From NCBI RefSeq assembly GCF_036014015.1, contig NZ_CP107905.1, positions 6,448,001 to 6,512,000 on the forward strand: a stretch of 64,000 nt of DNA, written 5' to 3'. This document shows, piece by piece, positions 16,275 to 26,917 of the stretch (positions are counted from its first letter, which is position 1; each line of letters starts with the position of its first letter). Made by a program: the position numbers and the translations under genes. The notes under the pieces are model-generated. The model searched no databases, had not been told where the DNA came from, and saw only the letters and a program-made list of their open reading frames with translations. The stretch comes from Streptomyces sp. NBC_00457 (GTDB lineage: Bacteria > Actinomycetota > Actinomycetes > Streptomycetales > Streptomycetaceae).

Positions 16275-17654
16275 TCAAGGGCGCCCGGGTGCGCGAAGAG
16301 TGGTGAGAGCGGCCGCGTGCGCCCCTCCCGATTCGGCCACGATCTCGTCCACGCTCTGCGGCTCCCGCACCGTCGCGAAGGCGACGCCCCCGGAGCCGTC
16401 CGGCGCGAACCCGTAAATCCCGGGCCGGGCAAGGGAGTTGTACGCGTAGTGGTGCGCGAAGTAGTACGCGCCCGTGTCCAGCGCCGCCGCATGGTCGCCC
16501 TGCTCCAGCAAGGGCAGCGCACGCCCCTCGGCGAGCAGATCACCCGCGAAGCACGCCGGACCGGCCACGTCCTGCACCACCTCGGGCCCCTCCTTGGGCC
16601 GCCCCTTCCCGTCGTATGCCGCGATCCTGAGCGGCCACGAACCCGGCACATACACCGTCCGCGCCGCCACCTGCACGCCCGCGTGCGTGACCGCCACCCG
16701 CCGCCCGCCCGCGCTCTTGGCGTACTCGACCCGCGCCACCACCGTCCCGTGCTTGGCCAGCAACGACCGCCCGAATTCGGTCACCAGCCCGTACCGCCCG
16801 TCGAACAGCCCCGGCACCTCCTCCCGCAGCACCCGCGCGTACTGCGCGTACGTCGGCGTCGTCGCGTCCGAGGCGAAGTTCACCGGCAGCCCGCCGCCGA
16901 TGTCGATCGTGTCGATCTGCGGCCGCCCGATCCGCCGGTTGATCTCCTCGGCGAGCGCGAACGTCTCCGCGGTGCCCCGCGCCATCAGCGACAGCGGGAT
17001 GCCCTGCGACCCGGTGTGCGCATGCAGCCGCGTCAGCCACGGGCGCACGGCATACGCCCGTACGACCCACTCCCGCGCCCCCTCGTCCCGCAGCGCCACC
17101 CCGAACTTCGAGGTCGCCGTCGCCGTGGAAGTCGCCTCGATGGAACCCCCGCCGACCTGCGGATTCACCCGTATCCCCAGGGGTGAGCGGCTGATCGCGG
17201 ACTTCATCAGCCCGTCGATACGGTCCAGCTCCTGCGGATTGTCCGCGTTGACGGCGATCCCCAGCGCCAGCGCCTCGCGCAGCTCGGCCGGGGTCTTCGC
17301 GGGCGAGTCCAGCACCGTCCGGTCCGGCGACAGCCCCGCCGCCCGCGCCAGGGCCAGCTCACCCGGGCTCGCCACCTCCGCGCCGATCCCCTCGTCCCGC
17401 AGCAGTCGCAGCACCGGCACCAGAGGGGTCGCCTTCACCGCGAAGGCGTGCAGCACCGGCGTCCCCGGCGCCACGACCGCGTCGAACGCCGCCCGCAGCT
17501 CGGCCGCCGACTCCCGGATGCCGGTGACGTCGAGAAGCCCGACGATGGGAGTGTCCGGGCCGAGCAGCCCCTGCTCCACGGCCGCGCGGACCGCGTCGTC
17601 GCGGCGGCCGGTCCGTTCGAGGCCGCTCTCGCGGTGGTCGGTGAGGTTGTCCAT
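16275..17654 (-). CDS. Fold-type III PLP-dependent decarboxylase (DapDC/ODC-like)
   Basis: The 459-residue protein has the PLP Lys74 in HAFAVKATPLVPVLRLL. It also has the HTGSQG motif, the phosphate-binding IDIGGGLPVNF, and a C-terminal VAGPACFAGDLLAEGRALP segment where family members place the cross-subunit active-site cysteine. It is similar in size to diaminopimelate, ornithine/arginine and carboxynorspermidine decarboxylases; substrate choice cannot be settled by eye. ATG 17654 is preferred over an ATG at 17723. It is divergent from hutU with about 175 bases between starts. Confidence 0.82.
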   Translation of the reverse strand: MDNLTDHRESGLERTGRRDDAVRAAVEQGLLGPDTPIVGLLDVTGIRESAAELRAAFDAVVAPGTPVLHAFAVKATPLVPVLRLLRDEGIGAEVASPGELALARAAGLSPDRTVLDSPAKTPAELREALALGIAVNADNPQELDRIDGLMKSAISRSPLGIRVNPQVGGGSIEATSTATATSKFGVALRDEGAREWVVRAYAVRPWLTRLHAHTGSQGIPLSLMARGTAETFALAEEINRRIGRPQIDTIDIGGGLPVNFASDATTPTYAQYARVLREEVPGLFDGRYGLVTEFGRSLLAKHGTVVARVEYAKSAGGRRVAVTHAGVQVAARTVYVPGSWPLRIAAYDGKGRPKEGPEVVQDVAGPACFAGDLLAEGRALPLLEQGDHAAALDTGAYYFAHHYAYNSLARPGIYGFAPDGSGGVAFATVREPQSVDEIVAESGGAHAAALTTLRAPGRP

Positions 17655-17828
17655 GGCATCCCCCGTCGTGTCGTTGCCCGCGGCCGGCCTGTGTATCCAG
17701 CCAAACACCGGTGACCTACCCATGCTGACGCGACCATGTATTGACTAGTTCTATTCATGAAGTCAGGATGTGAATAACGACAGCAACAGTCCGCGTACAT
17801 CCGCAGTACATCCGCTAGGAGGCAGACC

Positions 17829-19493
17829 ATGTCAGGACCCCGCCCCGTACGAGCCCCGCGCGGTACGGAACTGAGTGCCCTGGGATGGCAGCAGGAAGCC
17901 GCCCTGCGGATGCTGCAGAACAACCTCGACCCCGAGGTCGCCGAGCACCCCGACAAGCTCGTCGTCTACGGCGGCACGGGCAAGGCGGCGCGTGACTGGC
18001 GCTCCTTCGACGCGATGGTCCGCACGCTGCGGACCCTCAAGCAGGACGAGACCATGCTCGTCCAGTCCGGCCGCCCCGTCGGCGTCATGCAGACCCACGA
18101 GTGGGCACCGCGCGTCCTCATCGCCAACTCCAACCTCGTCGGCGACTGGGCCAACTGGGAGGAGTTCCGCCGCCTCGAGCAGCTCGGCCTCACCATGTAC
18201 GGCCAGATGACCGCCGGCTCCTGGATCTACATCGGCACGCAGGGGATCCTCCAGGGCACCTACGAGACCTTCGCCGCCGTCGCCGCGAAGAAGTTCGGCG
18301 GGACGCTGGCGGGGACGATCACGCTGACCGCCGGGCTCGGCGGCATGGGCGGCGCCCAGCCGCTCGCCGTGACCATGAACGACGGCGTCGCCATCTGCGT
18401 CGACTGCGACCCGCGCGCCATCGAGCGCCGTATCGAGCACCGCTACCTCGACGTACGCGCCGACTCCCTGGAGCACGCCCTCCAGCTCGCCGTCGAGGCC
18501 CGTGACGCCCGGCGTCCGCTCTCCATCGGCCTGCTCGGCAACGCGGCGGAGCTGCTGCCGCGCATGCTCGCCGAGAGCGCCCCCATCGACATCGTGACGG
18601 ACCAGACGTCCGCGCACGATCCGCTGTCGTACCTGCCGCTCGGCGTCGACTTCGACGACATGGCGTCCTACGCCGCGAAGGACCCCGCCGGGTTCACGAC
18701 CCGTGCGCGTGAGTCCATGGCCCGTCATGTCGAGGCGATGGTCGGCTTCATGGACGCCGGTGCGGAGGTCTTCGACTACGGCAACTCGATCCGTGGCGAG
18801 GCACAACTCGCCGGGTACGAGCGGGCGTTCGCCTTCCCCGGGTTCGTCCCCGCCTACATCCGCCCCCTCTTCTGCGAGGGCAAGGGCCCCTTCCGCTGGG
18901 CCGCGCTGTCCGGTGAGGCGTCCGACATCGCCAAGACCGACAAGGCGATCCTCGACCTCTTCCCCGAGAACGAGTCCCTTCACCGCTGGATCAAGATGGC
19001 CGGTGAGCGGGTCCACTTCCAGGGGCTGCCCGCGCGTATCTGCTGGCTCGGGTACGGGGAGCGGGACAAGGCCGGTGAGCGGTTCAACGACATGGTGGCG
19101 AGCGGTGAGCTGGCCGCGCCGCTGGCGATCGGGCGGGATCACCTCGACAGTGGGTCCGTGGCGTCTCCGTACCGGGAGACCGAGGCCATGCTGGACGGCT
19201 CCGACGCGATCGCCGACTGGCCTCTGCTGAACGCGATGGTGAACGTGGCGTCCGGTGCGTCCTGGGTGTCCATTCACCATGGCGGTGGGGTCGGTATGGG
19301 GCGGTCGATCCACGCCGGGCAGGTCTCGGTCGCCGACGGCACGAAGCTCGCGGGCGAGAAGCTGCGGCGTGTGCTGACGAATGACCCCGGGATGGGGGTC
19401 ATCCGGCATGTGGATGCCGGGTACGACATCGCGGAGTCGGCTGCGGATGAGCGGGGTGTGCGGGTGCCTATGCGCGAAGGTGACGACGCGTGA
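17829..19493 (+). CDS. hutU: Urocanate hydratase
   Basis: The 554-residue protein matches the usual urocanase length and starts behind a strong AGGAGG. Marker segments are [13 protein letters not shown] (45-57), the NAD-binding [11 protein letters not shown] (168-178), and the active-site Cys405 in [13 protein letters not shown]. It converts urocanate to imidazolonepropionate, with NAD+ as a catalytic cofactor, as the second step of histidine breakdown. It heads an operon in which the next two genes overlap it or each other by four bases. A histidine ammonia-lyase (hutH) is not in the operon. Confidence 0.96.
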   Translation: MSGPRPVRAPRGTELSALGWQQEAALRMLQNNLDPEVAEHPDKLVVYGGTGKAARDWRSFDAMVRTLRTLKQDETMLVQSGRPVGVMQTHEWAPRVLIANSNLVGDWANWEEFRRLEQLGLTMYGQMTAGSWIYIGTQGILQGTYETFAAVAAKKFGGTLAGTITLTAGLGGMGGAQPLAVTMNDGVAICVDCDPRAIERRIEHRYLDVRADSLEHALQLAVEARDARRPLSIGLLGNAAELLPRMLAESAPIDIVTDQTSAHDPLSYLPLGVDFDDMASYAAKDPAGFTTRARESMARHVEAMVGFMDAGAEVFDYGNSIRGEAQLAGYERAFAFPGFVPAYIRPLFCEGKGPFRWAALSGEASDIAKTDKAILDLFPENESLHRWIKMAGERVHFQGLPARICWLGYGERDKAGERFNDMVASGELAAPLAIGRDHLDSGSVASPYRETEAMLDGSDAIADWPLLNAMVNVASGASWVSIHHGGGVGMGRSIHAGQVSVADGTKLAGEKLRRVLTNDPGMGVIRHVDAGYDIAESAADERGVRVPMREGDDA

Positions 19494-20866
19494 CCCTTCC
19501 GGGAGATGAGCGGGGCGGCAACCCTCCGGCGGGGGCTCAGGTCTCGTCGCCGACCGCGGGTCCGGCTGTGCCCACCCGTTCCGCCCTGCGGAACGACTGC
19601 CCACAGCCTGGTGGCGGGACTGCGGGCTCGCAGCCTGGCGGGGCTACCGGCTCCTTTCAGGAGATGTGGCGGGAGTTGCTTCCCATCGGGCGGCATCCCG
19701 GCTCCCACGGGTATCGCCGATTCGCCTGGACCGGTGCTGATGCCGAGTGTCGGGAGTGGTTCCGGGGGCAGGCTGAGGGGCGTGGGCTGACGTATGAGCT
19801 TGACCGGAACGGTAATCAGTGGGCGTGGCTCGGGGATCCGGCTGAGGGGGACGCTGTCGTCACCGGGTCGCATCTTGATTCCGTGCCCGATGGTGGGGCC
19901 TTTGACGGGCCGCTCGGGGTCGTGTCCTCCTTTGCCGCGCTCGATGAGCTGCGTCGGCGTGGCACCCGGTTCACCAAGCCCCTCGCCATCGTCAACTTCG
20001 GCGATGAGGAGGGCGCGCGGTTCGGGCTGGCCTGTGTCGGGTCTCGGCTGGCCGCCGGGCAGCTCACCGTCGAGCAGGCGCACCGGCTGACCGATGGGGA
20101 CGGGGTGACGCTGCCGCGGGCCATGGAGGCCGCCGGGTACGACCCGGAGGCCATCGGGCCGGACCCCGAACGGCTGGCTCGTATCGGTGCGTTCGTCGAG
20201 CTGCATGTCGAGCAGGGGCGGGCGCTGGACCTCAGCGGCGATCGGGTCGGGATCGCCAGCGCCATCTGGCCGCACGGACGGTGGCGGTTCGACTTCCGGG
20301 GTGAGGCCAACCACGCCGGGACCACGCGGCTGGTGGACCGGCGTGACCCCATGCTGTCGTACGCCGAGACGGTGCTGGCCGCCCGCCGGGAGGCTGAACT
20401 CGCCGGTGCCGTCGCCACCTTCGGCAAGATCGTGGTCGAGCCGAACGGGGTGAACGCGATTCCCTCGTTGGTGCGTGGCTGGCTCGACTCCCGTGCCGCC
20501 GACCAGGAGAGCCTGGACGCGGTGGTGGGCGGCGTCGAGAAAGCCGCGCGTGAGTACGCCGACGCCCACGGCATCGACCTCGACGTCGTCCGGGAGTCCT
20601 TCACGCCCGTCGTCGAGTTCGACCACGCCCTGCGCGACGAACTCGGCCGCATCCTCGGCCAGGACACCGACTTGAAGGTGCCCGTGCTGGGTACCGGGGC
20701 CGGACACGACGCCGGGATCCTCTCCGGGACCATCCCGACCGCCATGCTGTTCGTGCGCAACCCCACGGGCGTCTCGCACTCCCCGGCCGAGTTCGCGGCC
20801 GAGGACGACTGCGTGGCCGGGGTGACCGCACTCGCCGACGTACTGGAAGGGCTGGCCCGCAGGTGA
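19490..20866 (+). CDS. M20-family amidohydrolase (allantoate/N-carbamoyl-amino-acid hydrolase type); candidate N-formylglutamate hydrolase
   Basis: The 458-residue protein starts at GTG 19490, overlapping the hutU stop, with GAAGG 9 bases upstream. The first 55 residues are low-complexity and outside the family fold; the domain starts near [11 protein letters not shown], whose ATG (19664) is an alternative start. Di-metal site motifs are [38 protein letters not shown] and the EANHAGTTR lid motif. Family members hydrolyse allantoate, N-carbamoyl-amino acids or hydantoin products. Position between hutU and hutF, with no hutG nearby, suggests it may deformylate N-formylglutamate; this is inference. 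Confidence 0.85.
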   Translation: MTLPGDERGGNPPAGAQVSSPTAGPAVPTRSALRNDCPQPGGGTAGSQPGGATGSFQEMWRELLPIGRHPGSHGYRRFAWTGADAECREWFRGQAEGRGLTYELDRNGNQWAWLGDPAEGDAVVTGSHLDSVPDGGAFDGPLGVVSSFAALDELRRRGTRFTKPLAIVNFGDEEGARFGLACVGSRLAAGQLTVEQAHRLTDGDGVTLPRAMEAAGYDPEAIGPDPERLARIGAFVELHVEQGRALDLSGDRVGIASAIWPHGRWRFDFRGEANHAGTTRLVDRRDPMLSYAETVLAARREAELAGAVATFGKIVVEPNGVNAIPSLVRGWLDSRAADQESLDAVVGGVEKAAREYADAHGIDLDVVRESFTPVVEFDHALRDELGRILGQDTDLKVPVLGTGAGHDAGILSGTIPTAMLFVRNPTGVSHSPAEFAAEDDCVAGVTALADVLEGLARR

Positions 20867-22200
20867 CACCGAAGACCTACTGGCTGGAGCACGCCTGGCT
20901 CGACACCCACGTCGAGCCCGGCGTCGCGATCGACATGCAGGACGGGCGGATCACCGCCGTCCGCCGGGGCGTCGACACCCCGCCCCCCGGCGCCGACATC
21001 CTCCGCGGACTCACCCTCCCCGGGCTCGCCAACGCCCACAGTCACGCCTTCCACCGTGCCCTGCGCGGCACCGTCCAGGTCGGCTCCGGCACCTTCTGGA
21101 CCTGGCGCGAGGTCATGTACTCGTTCGCCGACCGGCTGACCCCGGACAGCTACCACGCGCTGGCCCGTGCCGTGTACGCCGAGATGGCACTCGCCGGCAT
21201 CACGTCCGTCGGTGAGTTCCACTACGTCCACCACGCCCCCGGCGGCACCCCCTACGCCGACCCCAACGCCATGGGCGAAGCCCTCATCGCGGCAGCCGCC
21301 GACGCCGGTATCCGGATCACCCTCCTCGACACCGCCTACTTTTCCTCCGGCTTCGGACAGCCGCCCAACACCCACCAGCTCCGCTTCTCCGACGGCGGCG
21401 CGGACGCCTGGGCAGAACGCTGTTCAGTTCTCAAGGAACGGGATCACGCGCGAATCGGCGCGGCGATTCACTCCGTACGGGCCGTGCCCGCCGACCAGTT
21501 GGCGACCGTGGCGCGGTGGGCACAGGAGCGGCGGGCCCCGCTCCATGTGCACCTGTCCGAGCAGACCGCCGAGAACGACGCCTGCCGTCAGGTCCACGGG
21601 TGCACGCCCACCCAGCTCCTCGCCGAGCACGGTGTCCTCGGGCCGCGCACCACCGGCGTGCACAACACCCACCTCACCGACGAGGACATCCGGCTCCTGG
21701 GCGCCGGCACCACCGGCACCTGCATGTGCCCGACCACCGAGCGGGACCTGGCCGACGGCATCGGGCCCGCCGCCGCCCTGCAGAAAGCCGGCTCCCCGCT
21801 CTGCCTCGGCTCCGACAGCCATGCCGTCATCGACCTGCTCGAAGAGGCACGCGCGATGGAGCTGAACGAGCGGCTGCGCACCCGCACCCGCGGTCACTGG
21901 ACGGCCGCCGCCCTACTGCGCGCCGCTTCCGCCGACGGTCACGCGGCCCTCGGCTGGGGCGACGCGGGCACCATCGAGACGGGCGCTCTCGCCGACCTCA
22001 CGACGGTCGCCCTCGACTCGGTCAGAACGGCGGGGCCGCTGCCCAGGCTCGGCGCCGAGACAGCCGTATTCGCCGCGACGGCAGCGGACGTACGGCACAC
22101 GATCGTCGGGGGGCGGCACGTCGTACGAGACGGGGCGCACGCCCTCGTACCCGATGTGCCGCAAGCTCTCGCGCGGGCAGTCGATGCCCTCCGCGCCTGA
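20863..22200 (+). CDS. hutF: N-formimidoyl-L-glutamate deiminase
   Basis: The 445-residue amidohydrolase-superfamily protein starts at GTG 20863, overlapping the previous stop by four bases. The metal-binding HxH is His59/His61 in [12 protein letters not shown]. Later ligands lie in [26 protein letters not shown] and [13 protein letters not shown], the last diagnostic of HutF/atrazine-hydrolase-like enzymes. Together with hutI it indicates the deiminase branch of histidine degradation, in which formiminoglutamate is deaminated to N-formylglutamate and ammonia. That product needs a hydrolase, which is the reason for the proposal on the preceding gene. Confidence 0.92.
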   Translation: MTPKTYWLEHAWLDTHVEPGVAIDMQDGRITAVRRGVDTPPPGADILRGLTLPGLANAHSHAFHRALRGTVQVGSGTFWTWREVMYSFADRLTPDSYHALARAVYAEMALAGITSVGEFHYVHHAPGGTPYADPNAMGEALIAAAADAGIRITLLDTAYFSSGFGQPPNTHQLRFSDGGADAWAERCSVLKERDHARIGAAIHSVRAVPADQLATVARWAQERRAPLHVHLSEQTAENDACRQVHGCTPTQLLAEHGVLGPRTTGVHNTHLTDEDIRLLGAGTTGTCMCPTTERDLADGIGPAAALQKAGSPLCLGSDSHAVIDLLEEARAMELNERLRTRTRGHWTAAALLRAASADGHAALGWGDAGTIETGALADLTTVALDSVRTAGPLPRLGAETAVFAATAADVRHTIVGGRHVVRDGAHALVPDVPQALARAVDALRA

Positions 22201-22232
22201 CGGCCGCCGACCCCAGCACCCACGAGGACGCC

Positions 22233-23408
22233 ATGAGCAGCAGCACCGCCATCACCAACATCGCCACGCTGGTCACCAACAACCCCTCCCTCGGTGACGG
22301 TTCTCCCCTCGGTCTGATCCAGGACGCGGCCGTCGTCATCGACGGCGACCGCATCGTGTGGACCGGTGAATCAAGCAAAGCACCCGCCACTGACAATCGG
22401 GTCGACGCCGGCGGCCGGGCCGTCCTCCCCGGCTTCGTCGACTCCCACTCCCACCTCGTCTTCGCGGGCGACCGGACCGCCGAGTTCAACGCCCGGATGT
22501 CCGGCCGGTCCTACAGCGCGGGCGGCATCCGTACGACCGTCGCCGCCACCCGCGCCGCGAGCGACGCGGAACTCGAGGCGAACCTGACCCGTTACCTCGA
22601 CGAGGCCCTCCGCCAGGGCACCACCACCTTCGAGACCAAGTCGGGTTACGGCCTGACCGTCGAGGACGAGTCCCGCGCCCTGCGCATCGCCGCCGCGCAC
22701 ACGGACGAGGTCACCTTCCTCGGCGCCCACATCGTGTCCCCGGACCACGCCGACGATCCGGCCGCGTATGTCGCCCTGGTCACCGGCGAGATGCTCGACG
22801 CGTGTGCCCCGTACGCCCGTTGGATCGACGTCTTCTGCGAGAAGGGCGCCTTCGACGGCGACCAGGCCCGCACGATCCTCACCGCCGGCAAGGCGAAGGG
22901 CCTGCACCCGCGCGTCCACGCCAACCAGCTCTCCTACGGCCCCGGCGTCCAGCTCGCGGTCGAACTCGACGCCGCCAGCGCCGACCACTGCACCCACCTC
23001 ACGGACGCGGACGTCGACGCCCTGGCCGGCAGCGCCACCGTCGCCACGCTGCTCCCCGGCGCCGAGTTCTCCACCCGCGCCGAGTGGCCGAACGCCCGCC
23101 GCCTCCTCGACGCGGGCGTCACCGTCGCCCTCTCCACCGACTGCAACCCGGGCTCGTCCTTCACCTCCTCCGTCCCCTTCTGCATCGCCCTCGCGGTACG
23201 GGACATGGGGATGACACCGGACGAGGCGGTCTGGTCGGCCACGGCGGGCGGCGCGGCAGCCCTCCGCCGCGACGACATCGGCCACCTGACCCCGGGCGCC
23301 CGGGCCGACCTCACCCTCCTCGACGCCCCGAGCCACGTCCACCTGGCCTACCGGCCGGGCGTGCCCCTGGTCACCGGCGTGTGGCGCAGGGGCGAGCGGC
23401 TGGTCTGA
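22233..23408 (+). CDS. hutI: Imidazolonepropionase
   Basis: The 391-residue amidohydrolase has the HxH metal site His72/His74 in [47 protein letters not shown] and [15 protein letters not shown], all characteristic of HutI, follow. It opens the imidazolone ring to give formiminoglutamate, the HutF substrate. It lies 32 bases after hutF with GAGGACGCC before the ATG, so it is the last gene of the hut operon. Confidence 0.95.
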   Translation: MSSSTAITNIATLVTNNPSLGDGSPLGLIQDAAVVIDGDRIVWTGESSKAPATDNRVDAGGRAVLPGFVDSHSHLVFAGDRTAEFNARMSGRSYSAGGIRTTVAATRAASDAELEANLTRYLDEALRQGTTTFETKSGYGLTVEDESRALRIAAAHTDEVTFLGAHIVSPDHADDPAAYVALVTGEMLDACAPYARWIDVFCEKGAFDGDQARTILTAGKAKGLHPRVHANQLSYGPGVQLAVELDAASADHCTHLTDADVDALAGSATVATLLPGAEFSTRAEWPNARRLLDAGVTVALSTDCNPGSSFTSSVPFCIALAVRDMGMTPDEAVWSATAGGAAALRRDDIGHLTPGARADLTLLDAPSHVHLAYRPGVPLVTGVWRRGERLV

Positions 23409-23456
23409 GGACCCTCCGCCTGTTCCTCGCCGTCACGCGCCCCCGGGCGACCGCTG

Positions 23457-24959
23457 TCACCGCCCCCCCGCCCGCCACCGCTGCTCCGCGCCCCCGCTCA
23501 CCGCCACCAGCTCCACACCCCCGTCGCCATCCGGCGTCACCGCCGTCTCGACCGCGATCGCCGGACGGATCACCCCGTCACCGCCCACCGCGAACTTCAG
23601 GTTCTGCCCGTTGCTCCTGTCCACGGACGCGCACTCCCAGATGCCCACGCCCCTGTCGGTGTCACCCCGGCTGTCCAGGCAGTACTCGGGGTCGGCGTAC
23701 GACTGGACGACACCCCGCCCCGCGTCCACCCGCCACCGCTGCGTAGGGGACGCACCGCACGGCGCCGTGATGACATCCGTGCCCTTCTCCGTCTCTCCGT
23801 CGCGGATGTCCAGGCACAGCCCCGACGCCGAGTTCACCACCTGGGCGTACGCAGGGCCCGGCGGTTCATACGTCGGTGAGGGCGAGGGTGACTTCGGCGG
23901 CTTCGAACTCGGTGAAGGAGAGGGCGACGGGGACGGTGACTTGGAGGTCACCGAAGGGGAAGGAGACGGGCTCACCGGAACCGTCGCCGTGACCGTCACC
24001 GGCGGCGCACCCGGCGGTGTGGTGACCGACCCCGCGGCGCCCACGGACGACGACCCGTCCGGCGACAACAGATAGACCAACAGCGGCACCAACGCCACGC
24101 CCAGCACCGCCGAGGCCAGCGCGAAGCGACGGGACTGAGGCCAAGTACTCGTAGCCGTACGGCTGTTGCTCCTCGGCTCGCTCGTGTCGCTGAGGACGTA
24201 TGCCGTCCCCGCCCACGGCAGCAGCCCCTCCGCCAGCGCCGTGCGCGGGGTGTCACGCAGCGCCGAGAGCTCCTCGAACGCGGCCGTGCAATGCGGACAG
24301 TGGTCCATGTGGGCGTGCAGGTCGGCGCTGTCGCGTGGGCTGTCCGGCCGTACCGCCTCCTCGATGAGGCGGCGGAAGTCCGCGCAGCGCGGGTCGTCCG
24401 AGGCGGCGAGGCGGGTGCGCAGACAGGCCTGGGCGAGTTGCTGGAGGGCGGGGGCGGTGCCGTAGGTCACGTCGGCGCGGGTGAGGCCGAGCAGCGCGGC
24501 GGTGCGCTCGTCGGGTTCGCGCTCCACCACCGCGTACCAGATCAGGCCCTGCGTGCGGGAGGGGAGTGTCTGGAACGCCGGGAGCATCGAGGGGACCGGC
24601 GCGGCCGTGTTCAGCACCAGTAGCAGGCCCGCGTCCACTCCTGCCGCCCGCTCGTCGCCGGCCCACGACGCGGCGACCTGTCCGGCGAGCAGCAGGAGCC
24701 GGTGTCGCCAGGGCACGCCCGGGTCGGTGCCGCGTGCCGTCTCGCGGGCGGCGAGGGTGAAGGCCTGGGCGGCGAGTTGCCGGGCCGCCGACTCGCCGGT
24801 CGTGCAGAGGCGGGCGTAGGCGAGGACGGCAGGGCGGTGGCGTTCGCGCAGTTCCTGCAGCGCCGGGTACGCGGTCGGGGTGTCGGCGCGCAGCAGCTCG
24901 GTCAGCCGCGCGTCGGACGCCCCGGAGTGCACGCCGTTTCCTGTGTCGCCCTGCGCCAT
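23457..24959 (-). CDS. Sigma-like/zinc-finger/TM/ricin-lectin multidomain protein
   Basis: The 500-residue protein begins MAQGDTGNGVHS. Residues about 20-225 form a helical region resembling degenerate sigma-70 regions 2-4 (AYARLCTTGESAARQLAAQA, LPSRTQGLIWYAVVEREPDE). A zf-HC2 anti-sigma-type zinc finger follows (HAHMDHCPHCTAAFEELSAL). Then come one membrane segment (FALASAVLGVALVPLLVYLL), a Ser/Pro-rich linker and a C-terminal ricin-type beta-trefoil (SGLCLDIRDGETEKGTD, YCLDSRGDTDRGVGIW). This suggests a transmembrane sensor with an extracellular carbohydrate-binding end. It lies 210 bases downstream of the sigma factor gene. Confidence 0.7.
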   Translation of the reverse strand: MAQGDTGNGVHSGASDARLTELLRADTPTAYPALQELRERHRPAVLAYARLCTTGESAARQLAAQAFTLAARETARGTDPGVPWRHRLLLLAGQVAASWAGDERAAGVDAGLLLVLNTAAPVPSMLPAFQTLPSRTQGLIWYAVVEREPDERTAALLGLTRADVTYGTAPALQQLAQACLRTRLAASDDPRCADFRRLIEEAVRPDSPRDSADLHAHMDHCPHCTAAFEELSALRDTPRTALAEGLLPWAGTAYVLSDTSEPRSNSRTATSTWPQSRRFALASAVLGVALVPLLVYLLSPDGSSSVGAAGSVTTPPGAPPVTVTATVPVSPSPSPSVTSKSPSPSPSPSPSSKPPKSPSPSPTYEPPGPAYAQVVNSASGLCLDIRDGETEKGTDVITAPCGASPTQRWRVDAGRGVVQSYADPEYCLDSRGDTDRGVGIWECASVDRSNGQNLKFAVGGDGVIRPAIAVETAVTPDGDGGVELVAVSGGAEQRWRAGGR

Positions 24960-25169
24960 CCCTGGCCCCTCCTCGCCTCCCGCTCCTGACGTACCGGCCA
25001 GTTTGGGGTGCCCATAGTGATGGAGGGAGACCTTTGGGGAAAGACGTATCTCCGGGTAACCGAAATCAGCAACCGAAATGAGAGCGGCAACGAGAGGCAG
25101 CAACGAGAGGCGCAATGAGAAGCGGCCCGGGCCAGTCGGCCGGACCGCGCTCTCACGTCTACGACTCGG

Positions 25170-26084
25170 TCACTCCTCGACCGTCAGGCCCTTCCGCAGC
25201 CGCACCAGCGTCCGCGACAGCAGCCGTGACACATGCATCTGCGAGATCCCCAGCTCCTCGCCGATCTCCGACTGGGTCATTCCCGCGACGAAGCGCAGCG
25301 AGAGGATCTTCCGGTCCCGGGACGGCAGTTCGGCGATCAGCGGCTTCAACGACTCGACGTACTCGATGCCTTCGATCCCGTGGTCCTCGTAGCCGATCCG
25401 GTCCGCGAGCGCACCCTCGGCGTCGTCCTCCTCCGGCTGGGCGTCGAGCGAGCTGGCGGTGTAGGCGTTGGACGCCGCCATGCCCTCGACGACCTCGTCC
25501 TTCGACAGACCGAGCCGCTCCGCCAGCTCACCGACCGTGGGGGCGCGGTCGAGCTTCTGGGCCAGCTCGTCACCGGCCTTGGCCAGGTCGAGCCGGAGTT
25601 CCTGCAGTCGGCGCGGTACGCGCACGGACCAGGAGGTGTCGCGGAAGAAGCGCTTGATCTCGCCGACGATGGTCGGCATCGCGAAGGTGGGGAACTCCAC
25701 ACCGCGGCTCAGCTCGAAGCGGTCGATCGCCTTGATCAGGCCGATGGTGCCGACCTGGATGATGTCCTCCATCGGCTCGCTGCGGGAGCGGAAGCGGGAG
25801 GCGGCGAACTTGACCAGCGCGAGGTTGAGTTCGACGAGCGTGTTACGGACGTACGAGTATTCGTGCGTGCCTTCCTCCAGCGACTCCAGCCGCTCGAAGA
25901 GGGTCTTGGAGAGAGCCCGTGCGTCCACCGGCCCCACCTCGTCGTACGGGGGGATGTCCGGAAGACCGGCGAGCAGGTCGTCCTGCTCCGGGGGCACGTC
26001 CGTGTCCGCGATGGGATCCAGATGTTCCGAGGGGGATGCCGACGTCGCTGTCTGGGTATGCGATGCGTCGAGCCGGGGTGACAT
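25170..26084 (-). CDS. sigI: SigB/SigF/SigG-family RNA polymerase sigma factor
   Basis: The 304-residue protein contains region 2 (FRSRSEPMEDIIQVGTIGLI, DRFELSRGVEFPTFAMPTIV, GEIKRFFRDTSWSVRVPRRL), region 3 (DRAPTVGELAERLGLSKDEV) and region 4 (LPSRDRKILSLRFVAGMTQS, EIGEELGISQMHVSRLLSRT). This is the group 3 stress/sporulation class. The ATG at 26084 has GGAGG five bases upstream; two earlier in-frame ATGs (26096, 26108) fit less well. The divergent STAS and kinase genes are its likely antagonist and anti-sigma factor. The name sigI rests on this trio next to hut genes as recalled from S. coelicolor. Confidence 0.88.
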   Translation of the reverse strand: MSPRLDASHTQTATSASPSEHLDPIADTDVPPEQDDLLAGLPDIPPYDEVGPVDARALSKTLFERLESLEEGTHEYSYVRNTLVELNLALVKFAASRFRSRSEPMEDIIQVGTIGLIKAIDRFELSRGVEFPTFAMPTIVGEIKRFFRDTSWSVRVPRRLQELRLDLAKAGDELAQKLDRAPTVGELAERLGLSKDEVVEGMAASNAYTASSLDAQPEEDDAEGALADRIGYEDHGIEGIEYVESLKPLIAELPSRDRKILSLRFVAGMTQSEIGEELGISQMHVSRLLSRTLVRLRKGLTVEE

Positions 26085-26336
26085 GATGTCCTCCATCGTT
26101 CTCGGCATATGGCTGCCGAAGCCTGTGCGTGCACTGCGGTGTGCGGCGCCTCCAAAGCCGGCCGTGTTTGGTTTCGTGTCTCTACTAGCCCTACCCGGTT
26201 TACCGAGCCTCCCGCAAGTGCGTTCTGTGTGGAAATGTCCGATTCTGGGCGGATGTTCGGGTGTCGGAGGTCGTGTGGAAGGCGTAGTGTTCGAGGGCGT
26301 CAGTCAGCAGTCACGACGTCGGGAGAGAGAGACGGC

Positions 26337-26714
26337 ATGGACCGCGGCACGGTCGGCAGCGCACAGTCTGGCCGGCTTCTGGTGGAGGTCAGGGAAGAGG
26401 GCCCCAGTGCCGTCGTGACCCCGGCGGGTGAGTTGGACCACCACACCGCCGATTTGTTGCGTGAGCCACTCGAAGAATGTCTGGCCAAAGGATTCAGCAG
26501 GCTGGTCGTCGACTGCTCGCGTCTGGAGTTCTGCGACTCGACCGGGCTCAATGTGCTCCTCGGCGCCCGGCTCAAGGCGGAGGCCGCCGGAGGCGGCGTC
26601 CATCTCGCCGGGATGCTGCCCGTGGTGGCACGTGTGTTCGAAATCACGGGGGCCGAAGCGGTCTTCACCGTGCATGACTCGCTCGAGGCGGCCCTGGCCG
26701 ACCGGACCGGCTGA
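26337..26714 (+). CDS. prsI: Anti-sigma factor antagonist (STAS domain)
   Basis: The 125-residue STAS protein contains VTPAGELDHHTADLLREPLE and the phosphorylatable serine in LEFCDSTGLNVLLGA, matching SpoIIAA/RsbV. In its unphosphorylated form it should sequester the anti-sigma kinase and free the sigma factor. Its gene is divergent from the sigma gene (252 bases between starts) and precedes the kinase gene. The gene name is by analogy with the S. coelicolor sigI module and is tentative. Confidence 0.88.
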   Translation: MDRGTVGSAQSGRLLVEVREEGPSAVVTPAGELDHHTADLLREPLEECLAKGFSRLVVDCSRLEFCDSTGLNVLLGARLKAEAAGGGVHLAGMLPVVARVFEITGAEAVFTVHDSLEAALADRTG

Positions 26715-26917
26715 ATCGGCCGTCGTGAGCGCCCCGCCCGCCCCTTCGGGACCGGCGGTTTCCGGGTGTCGCACCCTCCGCACCGCCGCTGTGGCCGAAG
26801 ACGGGGGTGTTCCCCCGGTTCGGCCGGGCAGGAGAAACGCGTACTGCCCGTACAGCCGTACTGACCGTGAAGTGACTTTTGAATCGTGAACTGGTGAATC
26901 GGTGAGGTGAAGCGCTG

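Noticed and set aside
26085..26336. SigB-type promoters (GTTT...GGGTAT-like) in the gap between sigma and STAS genes
   Set aside because: No pair of elements with correct spacing was convincing on either strand.
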